A stretch of 64,000 nucleotides of DNA from Nostoc parmelioides FACHB-3921. Its GTDB lineage: Bacteria > Cyanobacteriota > Cyanobacteriia > Cyanobacteriales > Nostocaceae. The translations under genes were made by a program, and so were the position numbers. The stretch lies in the NCBI RefSeq assembly GCF_014696625.1, contig NZ_JACJQL010000002.1, positions 248,001 to 312,000 of the forward strand. Direction: 5' to 3'. The notes under the pieces were generated by a model. The model was not told the origin of the DNA and made no database searches. It worked only from the letters and a program-made list of their open reading frames with translations. This document shows, piece by piece, positions 43,701-52,549 of this stretch (position 1 is the stretch's first letter; each line of letters begins with the position of its first letter).

Positions 43701-43831
43701 GGGTCACTTATAGAGTTACCGATGATTTCAGACACTAGATTACCAGTGTTACTAGTAACAGGAATATCTTCGGTAATAAAAGATAAGGTGAGATTACCTG
43801 TATTGTTCAGTAGAGGCGCGGTGTTAACCAT
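40706..43831 (-). CDS. RTX-type calcium-binding secreted protein with Ig-like repeats
   Basis: A 1041-residue secreted protein. Residues 1-310 hold two cadherin/Ig-like repeat modules (for example VTFVDNSNGVWEYTLNNGTSWNAFG), then a lectin-like module (about 240-490), a putative Ig domain (SISNQTAITGTAFNFQIAANTF, about 540-640), and RTX nonapeptides (GGxGxDxLxGG, about 740-930) that bind calcium. The end IADFAVGTDTIMLDKASFTAL is the usual type I secretion region. No signal peptide at the N-terminus, as expected. Its C-terminal 450 residues are nearly identical to the next gene's, a tandem pair. Confidence 0.88.
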   Translation of the reverse strand: MVNTAPLLNNTGNLTLSFITEDIPVTSNTGNLVSEIIGNSISDPDANALKGIVVTFVDNSNGVWEYTLNNGTSWNAFGTPLLNAARLLPSNANTKIRFRPNANFSGTADINFYAWDQTTGISGNTASILAGKGGTTAFSTDYEGVSITVTPVNDTSPTLTTGTSTLPNIDEDIPNANNKGTLLANLINGLITDTDKDTQGVAVIGADNSNGTWQYSVDGGTNWTNFGTVSDNSATVLSAGIKLYDGSSVGLPTSQGWLKFGASPAIPPLIGVGGTQSQISGGTRLDSNTTPASSFFGFTPSIGSSGYSNYNGYTTVLFNQAFPALDPVKGFTISFDVKINSETHTSDDNGDGIQDRAGFSVIVVTSDKTKAIELGFWTDEIWAQTSSPLFTHSTTERSFRNTTTAVTRYNLVVENNTYKLFAPDSSAPILSGNLRDYTAFNHTTAAPSPINSLPFDPYETPNFLFLGDNTTSARTSSDLTQVELQTNTRVRFVPNTDYNGQANLTFRAWDGSNGIASGTTEVNASVNGNATAFSSNTQTVGITINSVNDAPIVANSISNQTAITGTAFNFQIAANTFADADSGDTLTYSATRSDGSPLPSWLSFDADTRRFTGTPTTNNLGNLSLRVTATDTTNLSVNTIFNLEIRRPDNIINGTANNNTIIATSAKDIFDGGDGGDIFITNIANLSQNDILNGGNGQDTIIIQGGINTDTISFDLNNVNNQLASIPGTTITNVETFDLRSFVGTVTFTGGSGNDAVNGGAGNDNLTGGAGDDNLNGGAGDDTLIGGDGNDILTGGSGTNTLTGGAGNDRYYIDNSNDVITEAINGGRDEVFTTVDYFLADNIEALTLRGTAVEGRGNAGNNNIRGNNEDNFLYGLDGNDNLNGGTGDDVLLGGNGNDTLNGGTGDDWLFGGAGNDRLFGGAGADIFAFGDTGNPFSSGDFGIDTIADFAVGTDTIMLDKASFTALTTGVGESLDVGGEFASVNTDMDAAISSALIVYSLGSGRLFYNQNGNVAGLGSGAHFATLSGTPSLTASDFVILDF

Positions 43832-43886
43832 AATTTTTGTGATTCTTATGTCTTGAGAACAATCATTGATCTAACGCAGATATTTA

Positions 43887-43923
43887 AGGAGGGCTGTTAA
43901 CCCTCCTCATCGCAAACAAAAGA
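43887..43923 (+). repeat. 37-bp direct repeat, right copy
   Basis: Same 21-bp inverted repeat and GCAAACAAAAGA as at 40526-40562, same orientation, four spacer bases changed. It lies in the 197-bp gap between the two RTX genes, where it may terminate the upstream one. Confidence 0.85.
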
Positions 43924-44028
43924 CAATAATGCTGACTTATAAGTGAATTTGATAAACCTCTCCGCGTCGGGGAGAGGGGCAAAAATCTTCCTCGCTTTCA
44001 AGGAAAAAATCAGGTTTTCAAAGCCTCG

Positions 44029-47000
44029 CTAAGTCTGTGGTTGATTACCAGACTCAAAAATCACAAAATCACTAGCACTCAAGGCGGGAGCGCCGGAGAG
44101 AGTGGCACAATGAGCGCCAGAACCCAAACCCGCAGCACTGCCATTTTGGTTATAGAACAAGCGACCACTACCCAAACTGTAAACAATCAACGCATTGCTA
44201 GTGGCAACTAAGGTATCGTTACTGACACTAGCAAACTCACTACCTACACTAAAACCATCACCAACCACACTAGTAAGGGCAGTGAAACTTGCCTTATCTA
44301 ACTCAATGGCATCCACACCTACGGCAAAATCAGAGATGGTATCGATGCCAAAAGCAACACTACTAAAGGCGTTTCCAGTACCAAAACCAAATATATCAGC
44401 ACCAGCACCACCAAATAAGCGATCGCTACCAGCGCCACCAACCAACAAATCATTGCCAGCACCGCCATTGAGGGTATCATTGCCGTTATCACCAAACAAC
44501 CCATCATTGCCAGCATTACCCGTCAGATTGTCATTGCCATCTAACCCTTCGAGTAAATTGTCCTCATTATTGCCACGGATGTTGTTATTACTCGCATTGC
44601 CTGTACCGTTTACAGCAGTACCTCTGAGAGTGAGAGCCTCGACGTTAACAGCCAAGGTGTAGCTGACTGTGGCAAACACTTCATCTTGACCGCCATTGAT
44701 ATCTTCAGTGATCACATCGCTGGCGTTATCTATGTAATATCGGTCATTGCCTGCACCACCAGTCAGGGTGTTTGTACCACTACCACCGGTGAGGATATCA
44801 TTACCATCGCCACCATTGAGGGTATCATCACCAGCACCACCGTTGAGGTTATCATCACCAGCGCCACCGTTGAGGTTGTCATTACCAGCGCCACCATTGA
44901 CTGCATCGTTACCACTACCGCCTGTAAATGTGGTAGTGCCGGCAAAGGTTCTTAGGTCAAAGGTTTCTATGTTGGTGATAGTTGTGCCGGGGATGCTAGC
45001 TAGTTGGTTGTTGGGGTTGCTGAGGTCAAAGGTGATGGTGTCAGAGTTTGCACCACCTTGAATGAGAATGGCATCTCTGCCATCTCCGCCGTTGAATGAG
45101 TCATTTTGTTGGAGGTTGGCGAAACTGGTAATTATGTTATCGTAGCCATCACCACCATTGAAGACATCTCTGGCATCGGTAGCGATGAATGTGTTGTTGC
45201 TTGCGCTACCGTTGATAATGTTCTCTGAGAAGGTAATTGAGAGATCGAAGGTGGTGTTAACGTTGAGATTTGTGCTATCTATAGCTGTGACTCTGATGGT
45301 GATATTACCCACGTTACTGTTCCTGGGAGTGCCAGTGAATGTTCCTGTGGCTGCATTAAAGGATAACCAACTGGGTAGGGGATCGCCATTATTGAGGGTC
45401 GCTATGTAGGTGAGGGTGTCTCCTGGGTCGCTGAATGTATTGCCTGGGATTTGGAAGTTAAATGCTGTACCTGTTGTTAGTGTTTGGTTACTAATACTAT
45501 TGGCAAGCTCAGGTGCATTGACAACTTTAACAGATAGCAGGTAGTCGCCAGCAGCGTTACCTGTAACTCTGGCGTAGTAAGTACTGGTTGTTCTGACTCG
45601 ATAGACCAGCCCTTCTGACGGTGATTTGGGATTTACAGAGGCGAGATTGCCAGCACCTGATGTGGTGGTGGAGGAGCCACTATTAGTATCATTCACTACA
45701 ATCAGGCTATTACCACTGCTATCTAATAGTGCCAGTGCGCCGTTAATGGGGGTGTTGTTTCGCAGGGGGTCGAAGTCAGCACTGAGGAAAATTAAATCTC
45801 CCGCATTGGCGGTAAAGCTATAAATATCAACATCAGTGCTAGATGAGAGAGCGCCAGAAAAATAGTTATTGGCGGCGGAGTTTGCCCCTACGATAGTATC
45901 GTTACCTTCTGTTTCCACAGTGGCTGAGGCTAGTTCCGGTTGCACTACTGCGTACAGGCGGTAGGGTTCAGAATTTGTACTATCAAAGCGATTTACGCGG
46001 ATGTAGCTGGGGACACCTGTTAGTGGCCTTCCGGCTATGCTTGGTGTCCAGTCGGGAAAAGAACCAACACCACCACTAAATAAATTTGTGCCACTGCCAT
46101 CGTCATACTGTAGTGTATCTGTGTCCGTTGTGATTCGCAAATCCAAATCGCTTTCATTTGCACCAACTGCGTCTATAAAGGCAAAAACACGAGAACCGGC
46201 AGGTGGCGTTCCCAATGAGAAAAAGTCTACATCTCCAACCGTATTAATAGCGCCTTCTATCCCAAAAACGTAGGTGTTAGCTGTTGCTGGGGTGTTGTTT
46301 GGCTCAGTTTCCAAGGTGGCACGGGTTGCCTCAATCTGAAAGGTTATACCCGCAGTCACAGCAGTTTGGTCTACCACCAAGTAAATGCTTTGCCCAGCAG
46401 TTAAACTTAATCCATGAATCAACTCACCATTGGCAGCGCGATTAGCACCAGCCACAACACTGCTCAGACTCAAGGGTGTTCCTGGTGTGGTTGCATCCAA
46501 ACTGCTGACAGCATAGAGAACCGGGTTATGAGAACTATTAAATCCCCTCACCTGAAATGAATAAGTGCCAGCAGTGGGAGCGGTAAACGAGTAGACTACA
46601 TCATTACCAACCGCAGCATCGCTAATTTGACCAATGCCCGTGAAAGTAACACCAGAAAGCTGGTAGTCATTGGCAGCTCCAACAGTAGTACCATCAACGG
46701 GAACATCTAGAGTTAGAGCAATTGCATTTTCCCAAGTATTGTTAACAACATTCAAAACGCCAGCATAGCTTGTCATGGCTGCGGCGGAAAATGCAAGCTG
46801 GGGCTGCGTTACACCAATTGAGGCTTGTAACTGCCAGTCTCCACCCAAAGCTGCATTACCTGTGAGGTTTTGGGAAGCCGCAATATTAGCTCCTGTGAGT
46901 AGGTGCAGTTGTCTGACAAACTCTATCCCTTGTTCCCCAGATGCCACTTGGCAACCGTAAAGCAAAATTTCGGCATTTGTGGATAAACTTTCTCGCCACT

Positions 47001-47298
47001 GTTGTAACTGAGTGGTGTAAGTATCCAAGTTAGCTGCATTCAGCCTAGTTGAGCCTAGTTGTAAGCTGGCTTGGCTACCGTGAGAAACAATGTGAACTGA
47101 GTTATATTCCCAACCTTGCAAGGCTTGTGTAATTTGTTCTACCCCATCGGTGTTGGGGTCAAGAATGAAGACTTGATTACCTGGTTTAACGCCAGCAATT
47201 AAAGTTTCGTAGTCTGTAACTGCTGTATCGATAAAGACAATGCTTGAGGTGATTGCTGCTGGAGTTGAGCTAGTTTGAGTATCTAATTTTAGGTTCAT
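44029..47298 (-). CDS. DUF4347-headed RTX-type calcium-binding protein
   Basis: A 1089-residue protein. Residues 18-185 form a DUF4347 domain with IVSHGS (His about 72) and LLYGCQV (Cys about 115), the layout of a caspase/gingipain-like clan CD peptidase dyad. Two pre-peptidase C-terminal (PPC) modules follow (about 190-320 and 330-590), then an Ig-like domain (SISNQTLTTGTAFNFQIPGNTF) and RTX repeats with a type I secretion end. It is probably exported or surface bound. Similar to the neighbour only from the Ig-like domain on. The 568-bp upstream gap has no other gene. Confidence 0.9.
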   Translation of the reverse strand: MNLKLDTQTSSTPAAITSSIVFIDTAVTDYETLIAGVKPGNQVFILDPNTDGVEQITQALQGWEYNSVHIVSHGSQASLQLGSTRLNAANLDTYTTQLQQWRESLSTNAEILLYGCQVASGEQGIEFVRQLHLLTGANIAASQNLTGNAALGGDWQLQASIGVTQPQLAFSAAAMTSYAGVLNVVNNTWENAIALTLDVPVDGTTVGAANDYQLSGVTFTGIGQISDAAVGNDVVYSFTAPTAGTYSFQVRGFNSSHNPVLYAVSSLDATTPGTPLSLSSVVAGANRAANGELIHGLSLTAGQSIYLVVDQTAVTAGITFQIEATRATLETEPNNTPATANTYVFGIEGAINTVGDVDFFSLGTPPAGSRVFAFIDAVGANESDLDLRITTDTDTLQYDDGSGTNLFSGGVGSFPDWTPSIAGRPLTGVPSYIRVNRFDSTNSEPYRLYAVVQPELASATVETEGNDTIVGANSAANNYFSGALSSSTDVDIYSFTANAGDLIFLSADFDPLRNNTPINGALALLDSSGNSLIVVNDTNSGSSTTTSGAGNLASVNPKSPSEGLVYRVRTTSTYYARVTGNAAGDYLLSVKVVNAPELANSISNQTLTTGTAFNFQIPGNTFSDPGDTLTYIATLNNGDPLPSWLSFNAATGTFTGTPRNSNVGNITIRVTAIDSTNLNVNTTFDLSITFSENIINGSASNNTFIATDARDVFNGGDGYDNIITSFANLQQNDSFNGGDGRDAILIQGGANSDTITFDLSNPNNQLASIPGTTITNIETFDLRTFAGTTTFTGGSGNDAVNGGAGNDNLNGGAGDDNLNGGAGDDTLNGGDGNDILTGGSGTNTLTGGAGNDRYYIDNASDVITEDINGGQDEVFATVSYTLAVNVEALTLRGTAVNGTGNASNNNIRGNNEDNLLEGLDGNDNLTGNAGNDGLFGDNGNDTLNGGAGNDLLVGGAGSDRLFGGAGADIFGFGTGNAFSSVAFGIDTISDFAVGVDAIELDKASFTALTSVVGDGFSVGSEFASVSNDTLVATSNALIVYSLGSGRLFYNQNGSAAGLGSGAHCATLSGAPALSASDFVIFESGNQPQT

Positions 47299-47866
47299 AA
47301 CTTTTGGGGTTAGATGCTTTGCTTGGTAATGAGAAAAATTAAGCTAATACAGTTATCAATCTCAATATGCTTGTAACTTTAATCTTGTTTACCCGACCTT
47401 AATTATGTATAAATACGCAAGTAATCCACCCTGATCTAACCTTGTTAAAGATAACTTTGTTAGTCAGGGGAGATTCTGTTAAGTATTTAAAAAATGTATA
47501 AATTACGGTAGTTAAAGAAACACTAAAATGCACATATAGGAGATTTGACTCAGTATGTTTAAATAACTAAGTTACATTGTTGTATTCGCTTGCAAGTGTT
47601 ATTACTTTCAATAATTTATGCTTTATAACCATCCTCAACCTCTGTGCTTTTACTTAAATTAGTCTGATTTACTGAAATTTCAGGGGTCTATAACGCCTGA
47701 AAATATTACAAATAGTGCTTGTGTGTACACGCCAACGCGAGGAGAGAGGTTAGAGTGCATCGCATACAAACGAGAAGCGGTATATCTTGGGTTGAAAAGC
47801 TTTGATAAACATTAATCCAAGTTTTTGTATTGCTTTTTGCGTAAAGCTTTTGGCTAAAATAGGTCT
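47299..47866. other. Divergent gap between the DUF4347 gene and polA
   Basis: 568 bp, AT-rich, without coding potential except short frames. Contains GGAGAGAGGTTAGAG-like repeat traces around 47740. No repeats of note. Promoters of both genes should lie here. Confidence 0.4.
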
Positions 47867-50800
47867 ATGTCTGAAAACTCTCCTTCTGTAACTACAACTA
47901 CTACACGCCCCACGTTCATCCTTGTAGATGGACACTCCCTGGCTTTCCGTTCATACTTTGCCTTTGCTAAAGGACGGGATGGTGGGCTGCGTACTAAGAC
48001 AGGTATTCCTACCAGTGTTTGCTTTGGCTTTCTGAAATCTTTACTGGAAGTCATGGCTACACAACAACCGCAAGCAATGGCGATCGCTTTTGATTTGGGT
48101 TTACCAACTTTCCGCCACGAAGCCGACGATACCTATAAAGCCGATCGCCCCGGAACACCGGAGGATTTTGTCCCTGATTTAAAAAATCTCCACGAATTAC
48201 TAGAAGGCTTTAACCTACCAATTTATACAGCCCCTGGCTATGAGGCTGATGATGTTTTAGGAACCTTGGCGCAAAAAGCCACCGCCGAGGGGTATAAGGT
48301 GAAAATTTTGACAGGCGATCGTGATTTGTTTCAATTAGTAGATCCCGAAAAAGAAATCACTGTCTTAAACTTCAGTCCCGATGCACTCAAACGTTCTACC
48401 AACAGCATTACGGAAGTTAGCACGGAACAAGTTAAAGAAAGATTGGGTGTCTTACCCACTCAGGTTGTTGATTTTAAAGCCCTCTGTGGTGATAAATCAG
48501 ATAATATTCCCGGTGTGAGAGGTATCGGGGAAAAAACCGCAGTTCAGTTACTGAGTACCTATGGTTCCCTTGATGGGGTTTACAAAGCATTAAATGAAAT
48601 TAAAGGCGCGACTCAGAAGAAACTAGCAGAAGGTAAAGAAGATGCGGCTAAGTCGCAATTCTTGGCAAAGATAGTTGTAGATGTACCTTTAGAAGTTAAT
48701 TTAGAAGATTGTAAATTAGTAGGATTTGATGAAAACCTTCTTATTCCTATTTTAGAAAAACTAGAATTTACTCGTTTCTTATCCCAAATCAACGACCTAC
48801 AGCGACGTTTTGGTGGCACAGTTGTAGAAGTAACAAAAACTGAAACATCTGCGATAGAAACTAATAACTTTGAAGATGATGATATCGCTTTTTACACTGC
48901 TGAAGAAACACAAGCAGTTCAACAAAATCAACCAGTTTCACCTATTCAACCACGGATTATTAATACTGAAGCCAAACTCATAGAATTGGTGCAGATATTA
49001 CAACAATTCACCAACCCAGAAACTCCCGTTGCTTGGGACACGGAAACTAGCGGCTTAGAACCACGGGATGCGGTTTTGGTAGGGATTGGTTGCTGCTGGG
49101 GAACTGAAGCCGATGCTAGTGCTTATATTCCCCTGGCTCACACAAAAGGGGAAAATTTAAGTCAAGATATTGTCCTTACGGCGCTGCGTCCGATTTTAGA
49201 AAGTGCTGATTATCCAAAAACTTTTCAAAATGCTAAATTTGACCGTTTAGTTTTTCTAGTTCAAGGAATTAATTTAACTGGCGTTGTATTTGATCCGATG
49301 TTGGCTAGTTATGTTTTAAATCCAGATACTAGCCATAATTTAACTGACCTAACTCAGCGTTATTTGGGGTTAACAATTCAAAATTATGTAGATTTAGTTC
49401 CTAAAGGTAAAACTATCGCGGATATAAATATCTCTGCTGTCGCTAATTATTGTTGTTTACAAGTTTATGCCACATTCCAACTTGTAGGTAAATTGCGGGA
49501 AGAACTAGCGAAAATTCCAAATTTGGATAAATTACTTAGGGAAGTAGAACAGCCGCTAGAATCAGTTTTAGCAACAGTAGAATATACTGGTGTCCGGATT
49601 GATTCAGCTTATCTACATGAATTATCCCAACAATTAGAAATAGATTTAGCTAAATTACAGGAACAAGCAACCCAACTAGCTGGGGAAAAATTTAATTTAG
49701 GTTCTCCCAAACAATTGAGTTATATATTGTTTGAAAAATTGGGATTAAGTACTAAATATTCACGGAAGATTCAGACTGGTTACTCTACAGATGCAGCAAC
49801 TTTAGAAAAACTCCAAGAAGTTGATGAAACTGGTTTTGTTAATGCCATTACTGAGTATCGTACTTTATCGAAATTAAAGTCTACTTATGTAGATGCCTTG
49901 CCAGCATTGGTACGTCCAGACACTCAACGAGTGCATACAGATTTTAATCAAACAGCAACATCAACTGGTAGGCTATCTTCATCTAATCCTAATTTACAAA
50001 ATATTCCCATTCGCACGGCTTTTAGTCGGCAAATTCGCAAGGCATTTTTACCAGAATCAGGTTGGTTAATGGCGGCGGCTGATTACTCACAAATTGAGTT
50101 AAGAATTTTGGCTCATTTGAGTCAAGAACCATTGTTGGTGCAGGCTTATCAGCAGAATGAAGATATTCATACAGTCACGGCTAAATTAGTTTTTGAAAAA
50201 GAGGATATCAACTCAGATGAGCGCAGAATCGCCAAAACTATTAATTTTGGTGTGATTTACGGTATGGGTTCTTTAAAATTTTCTCGTTCAACGGGAATAG
50301 ATAAAAATGTGGCGAACGAATTTATTAAAAGATTTAACGAACGCTACGCCAAAATATTTGCTTATTTGGAAGGAGTAAAAAAACAAGCGATATCTCTTGG
50401 TTATGTGGAGACGATACTTGGTCGGCGGCGGTATTTTGACTTTACTAACAACAGTTTGCGTAACTTAAAAGGTAGTAACCCTGAAGATATTGATTTAAGC
50501 AAATTAAAAAATCTCGGCCCTTACGATGCTGGGTTATTGCGGTCTGCTGCTAATGCTCCTATTCAAGGTTCTAGTGCCGATATTATCAAAATTGCAATGG
50601 TGCAGATTCATGAAGTTCTCAAGAAATATCAAGCGCGGTTACTTTTACAAGTCCACGATGAATTAGTTTTTGAAGTTCCTCCCCAAGAATGGGCAGAATT
50701 ACAACCACAAATTAAATCAGTGATGGAAAATGCAGTTAAGTTAAGTGTGCCGTTAGTGGTTGATGTACGTGCAGGGGAAAACTGGATGGAAACGAAGTGA
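47867..50800 (+). CDS. polA: DNA polymerase I
   Basis: A 977-residue protein: 5'-3' exonuclease (about 1-300), 3'-5' exonuclease domain (about 360-570) and polymerase A (about 600-977). Motif A is AADYSQIELRIL, motif B RRIAKTINFGVIYG, motif C LLLQVHDELVFEVP, all intact. In the exonuclease domain, Exo I (AWDTETSGL) and Exo II (FQNAKFDRL) are present, but Exo III reads NYCCLQVY, with Gln where E. coli has Asp501, so proofreading may be impaired. It fills gaps in repair and RNA primer removal. The ATG follows AATAGGTCT. Confidence 0.95.
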   Translation: MSENSPSVTTTTTRPTFILVDGHSLAFRSYFAFAKGRDGGLRTKTGIPTSVCFGFLKSLLEVMATQQPQAMAIAFDLGLPTFRHEADDTYKADRPGTPEDFVPDLKNLHELLEGFNLPIYTAPGYEADDVLGTLAQKATAEGYKVKILTGDRDLFQLVDPEKEITVLNFSPDALKRSTNSITEVSTEQVKERLGVLPTQVVDFKALCGDKSDNIPGVRGIGEKTAVQLLSTYGSLDGVYKALNEIKGATQKKLAEGKEDAAKSQFLAKIVVDVPLEVNLEDCKLVGFDENLLIPILEKLEFTRFLSQINDLQRRFGGTVVEVTKTETSAIETNNFEDDDIAFYTAEETQAVQQNQPVSPIQPRIINTEAKLIELVQILQQFTNPETPVAWDTETSGLEPRDAVLVGIGCCWGTEADASAYIPLAHTKGENLSQDIVLTALRPILESADYPKTFQNAKFDRLVFLVQGINLTGVVFDPMLASYVLNPDTSHNLTDLTQRYLGLTIQNYVDLVPKGKTIADINISAVANYCCLQVYATFQLVGKLREELAKIPNLDKLLREVEQPLESVLATVEYTGVRIDSAYLHELSQQLEIDLAKLQEQATQLAGEKFNLGSPKQLSYILFEKLGLSTKYSRKIQTGYSTDAATLEKLQEVDETGFVNAITEYRTLSKLKSTYVDALPALVRPDTQRVHTDFNQTATSTGRLSSSNPNLQNIPIRTAFSRQIRKAFLPESGWLMAAADYSQIELRILAHLSQEPLLVQAYQQNEDIHTVTAKLVFEKEDINSDERRIAKTINFGVIYGMGSLKFSRSTGIDKNVANEFIKRFNERYAKIFAYLEGVKKQAISLGYVETILGRRRYFDFTNNSLRNLKGSNPEDIDLSKLKNLGPYDAGLLRSAANAPIQGSSADIIKIAMVQIHEVLKKYQARLLLQVHDELVFEVPPQEWAELQPQIKSVMENAVKLSVPLVVDVRAGENWMETK

Positions 50801-50828
50801 TGGGTAATTGGTAATTGGTTGTAGGAGT

Positions 50829-50893
50829 GTAGGGTGCGTCAGTGTGATAGAACCTAACTATACTTAGAAATTATTCATACTGACGCACCCTAC
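50829..50893. repeat. Inverted repeat after polA (65 bp)
   Basis: GTAGGGTGCGTCAGT (50829-50843) is the exact complement of ACTGACGCACCCTAC (50879-50893) around a 35-nt loop. A common cyanobacterial dispersed hairpin; the same ACTGACGCACCC occurs once at 19964. Confidence 0.8.
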
Positions 50894-50973
50894 CAAACCA
50901 TCAATTTTGGATAATTTATATTTTGGTATTTCCTGAGTTAAGTAGTTTTAGTTATTACTACTGTTATTTACTT

Positions 50974-51945
50974 ATGACTATTTATAGCCCGGATACGATT
51001 AATTTTAATGGTGTGAATGGCGATCGCTATTGGTTCGATGAACCTTTTCCTTATACTGGAGTAGCTGATATTGATGAGCGCTTGAGTGGCTTCCCTGTGG
51101 CTGTGTTTCTTCCCCATCATCGACCACGACAGGAAACACCGCTAGTTATTGGTTTACAAGGGATGTGTGCGCCCTATGGTTGGAATGCTTTTATCGTCCC
51201 TACACTCACAGAAATGGGGATTGCTGTAGCTTTATTTGATCCACCATTATCGGGGGAACGTAGTTTAGTACGCACCTCGACAACCTTAGTACAGAACGAA
51301 ATTAAGCCATTAATAGACAGGGGTATTCCCTTTGATACGTCGCTATTTTTGTCTATCTTTCGCACCACCGCCCGTGATATTGGCAAAATCAGAGAATTTT
51401 GTGGCGATCGCTACGGACTCACTGACTCACGACTGGCATTATTTGGGGTGAGCATGGGTGTATTGCTGTCTGCATACACTTTCACCGCTAATAGTTTAGG
51501 TGATAGATTACTCGGAACTATTGGTCATGCTGACCTCCCATCCTTCGCTAAAAGTTGGGGTCGTCCATTTTTACCAGACATAGCAGCCTCTCCCTTGGGT
51601 GGATTAGCAGAATCACTATTGCAAAGACTACAGCCAGATTTAGCCCCTTTATTACAGCTTTTACGATTAACCAAAAATCTTAAATACCAAGACGAATATG
51701 CTTGGGATTGCAACCCCATGAACTATATTCAACAAGTCGAGTCACACCGTCGAGTCCGCTTTCTAGTAGGTGCTAACGATTCCATCGTCAAAATAAAAGA
51801 TGCTCGTGCTTGCGCGCAAAAATTTCCCGATGGTGATTGTTATGTTGTCCCTGGTATGGGACACGGAACCAGACAATCAGGAGTTTCGTTTGTTGATCAT
51901 GTGCGCTATTTTTTAGTTACCCAATTAGGTGATTGGCAAGGGTGA
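50974..51945 (+). CDS. Alpha/beta hydrolase
   Basis: A 323-residue alpha/beta-hydrolase, probably cytosolic. The nucleophile elbow is FGVSMGVLL (about residue 150), the acid is in LVGANDSIVK and the base in GMGHG (about 300). I start it at the ATG at 50974 (MTIYSPDTINFNGVNG); a TTG 17 codons upstream adds a Tyr-rich stretch. A long lid segment lies about 175-235. Substrate is not clear. Next to it, on the opposite strand, is the ParE toxin. Confidence 0.85.
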   Translation: MTIYSPDTINFNGVNGDRYWFDEPFPYTGVADIDERLSGFPVAVFLPHHRPRQETPLVIGLQGMCAPYGWNAFIVPTLTEMGIAVALFDPPLSGERSLVRTSTTLVQNEIKPLIDRGIPFDTSLFLSIFRTTARDIGKIREFCGDRYGLTDSRLALFGVSMGVLLSAYTFTANSLGDRLLGTIGHADLPSFAKSWGRPFLPDIAASPLGGLAESLLQRLQPDLAPLLQLLRLTKNLKYQDEYAWDCNPMNYIQQVESHRRVRFLVGANDSIVKIKDARACAQKFPDGDCYVVPGMGHGTRQSGVSFVDHVRYFLVTQLGDWQG

Positions 51946-51990
51946 AAATTCAAAATTCCATCTGAATTGCTACCTAAAATATAACCTTGA

Positions 51991-52287
51991 CTAAATTCTA
52001 TCTATCCACTGTTTTGGCTCCCGTCTTGCATGAAAGCAAGCAATTACAAAAACGGTGTCTTGTTCAAAAAAGTAGAAAATTGTGTATGGGAATCGACGGA
52101 TTAATGCTCTTCTTACTTGTTCATGAATTACTTGGTAAGCAAGGGGGTTGCGTCCAATCCCAGATATACAAGCATCAACTGCACGAACAAACTCTGAACC
52201 TAAACCAGGATCTTGTGATTCGTACCATTCAAAAGCATCTTGAATATCGTATTCTGCTTCTGGTTGGATAATCAAGTTATAGTTCAT
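51991..52287 (-). CDS. ParE/RelE-family toxin
   Basis: A 98-residue toxin with the ParE pattern: YDIQDAFEWYESQDPGLGSEFVRAVDACISGIGRNPLAYQVIHEQVRRALIRRFPYTIFYFF, then a C-terminal VIACFHARREPKQW. The start codon overlaps the antitoxin's stop by four bases, so the two are coupled. ParE toxins poison gyrase; RelE toxins cut mRNA. Which one this is cannot be told by eye, though the length and HARREPKQW end fit ParE. Confidence 0.88.
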   Translation of the reverse strand: MNYNLIIQPEAEYDIQDAFEWYESQDPGLGSEFVRAVDACISGIGRNPLAYQVIHEQVRRALIRRFPYTIFYFFEQDTVFVIACFHARREPKQWIDRI

Positions 52288-52511
52288 CTGGGGAAGCCTA
52301 GCCGTTTTTTCACCTCTTCCCAGCTAGAACCATTTGCTGGGTTTTGCTGATAACTTGCTAATCGCCGATCTAATTCTTGTTGTTGTACTTCACTCACAGG
52401 TACTTCCTCTGCTTGTCCAGAGATACTGTCCCATAAGTCTTCTGCTAGTTGAATACGTTCTGCAACACTGAGTTGAGAAATATCGATTTTCAACAATGGA
52501 TGTGAACTCAT
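52284..52511 (-). CDS. Addiction-module antitoxin
   Basis: A 75-residue antitoxin of the TIGR02574-type family (putative addiction module component): IDISQLSVAERIQLAEDLWDSISGQAEEVPVSEVQQQELDRRLASYQQNPANGSSWEEVKKRLG. It precedes and overlaps the toxin gene, the usual antitoxin-first order. No DNA-binding motif is obvious. Confidence 0.85.
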   Translation of the reverse strand: MSSHPLLKIDISQLSVAERIQLAEDLWDSISGQAEEVPVSEVQQQELDRRLASYQQNPANGSSWEEVKKRLGFPR

Positions 52512-52549
52512 TAGTACAGGTTTAGAGTTTTGCTCTCATCTATTTTAGA

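Noticed and set aside
40941..47935. Long antisense frames rich in PPLPPS/SLPAPP opposite the RTX genes
   Set aside because: They are mirror images of the GGxGxD repeats and are not independent genes.
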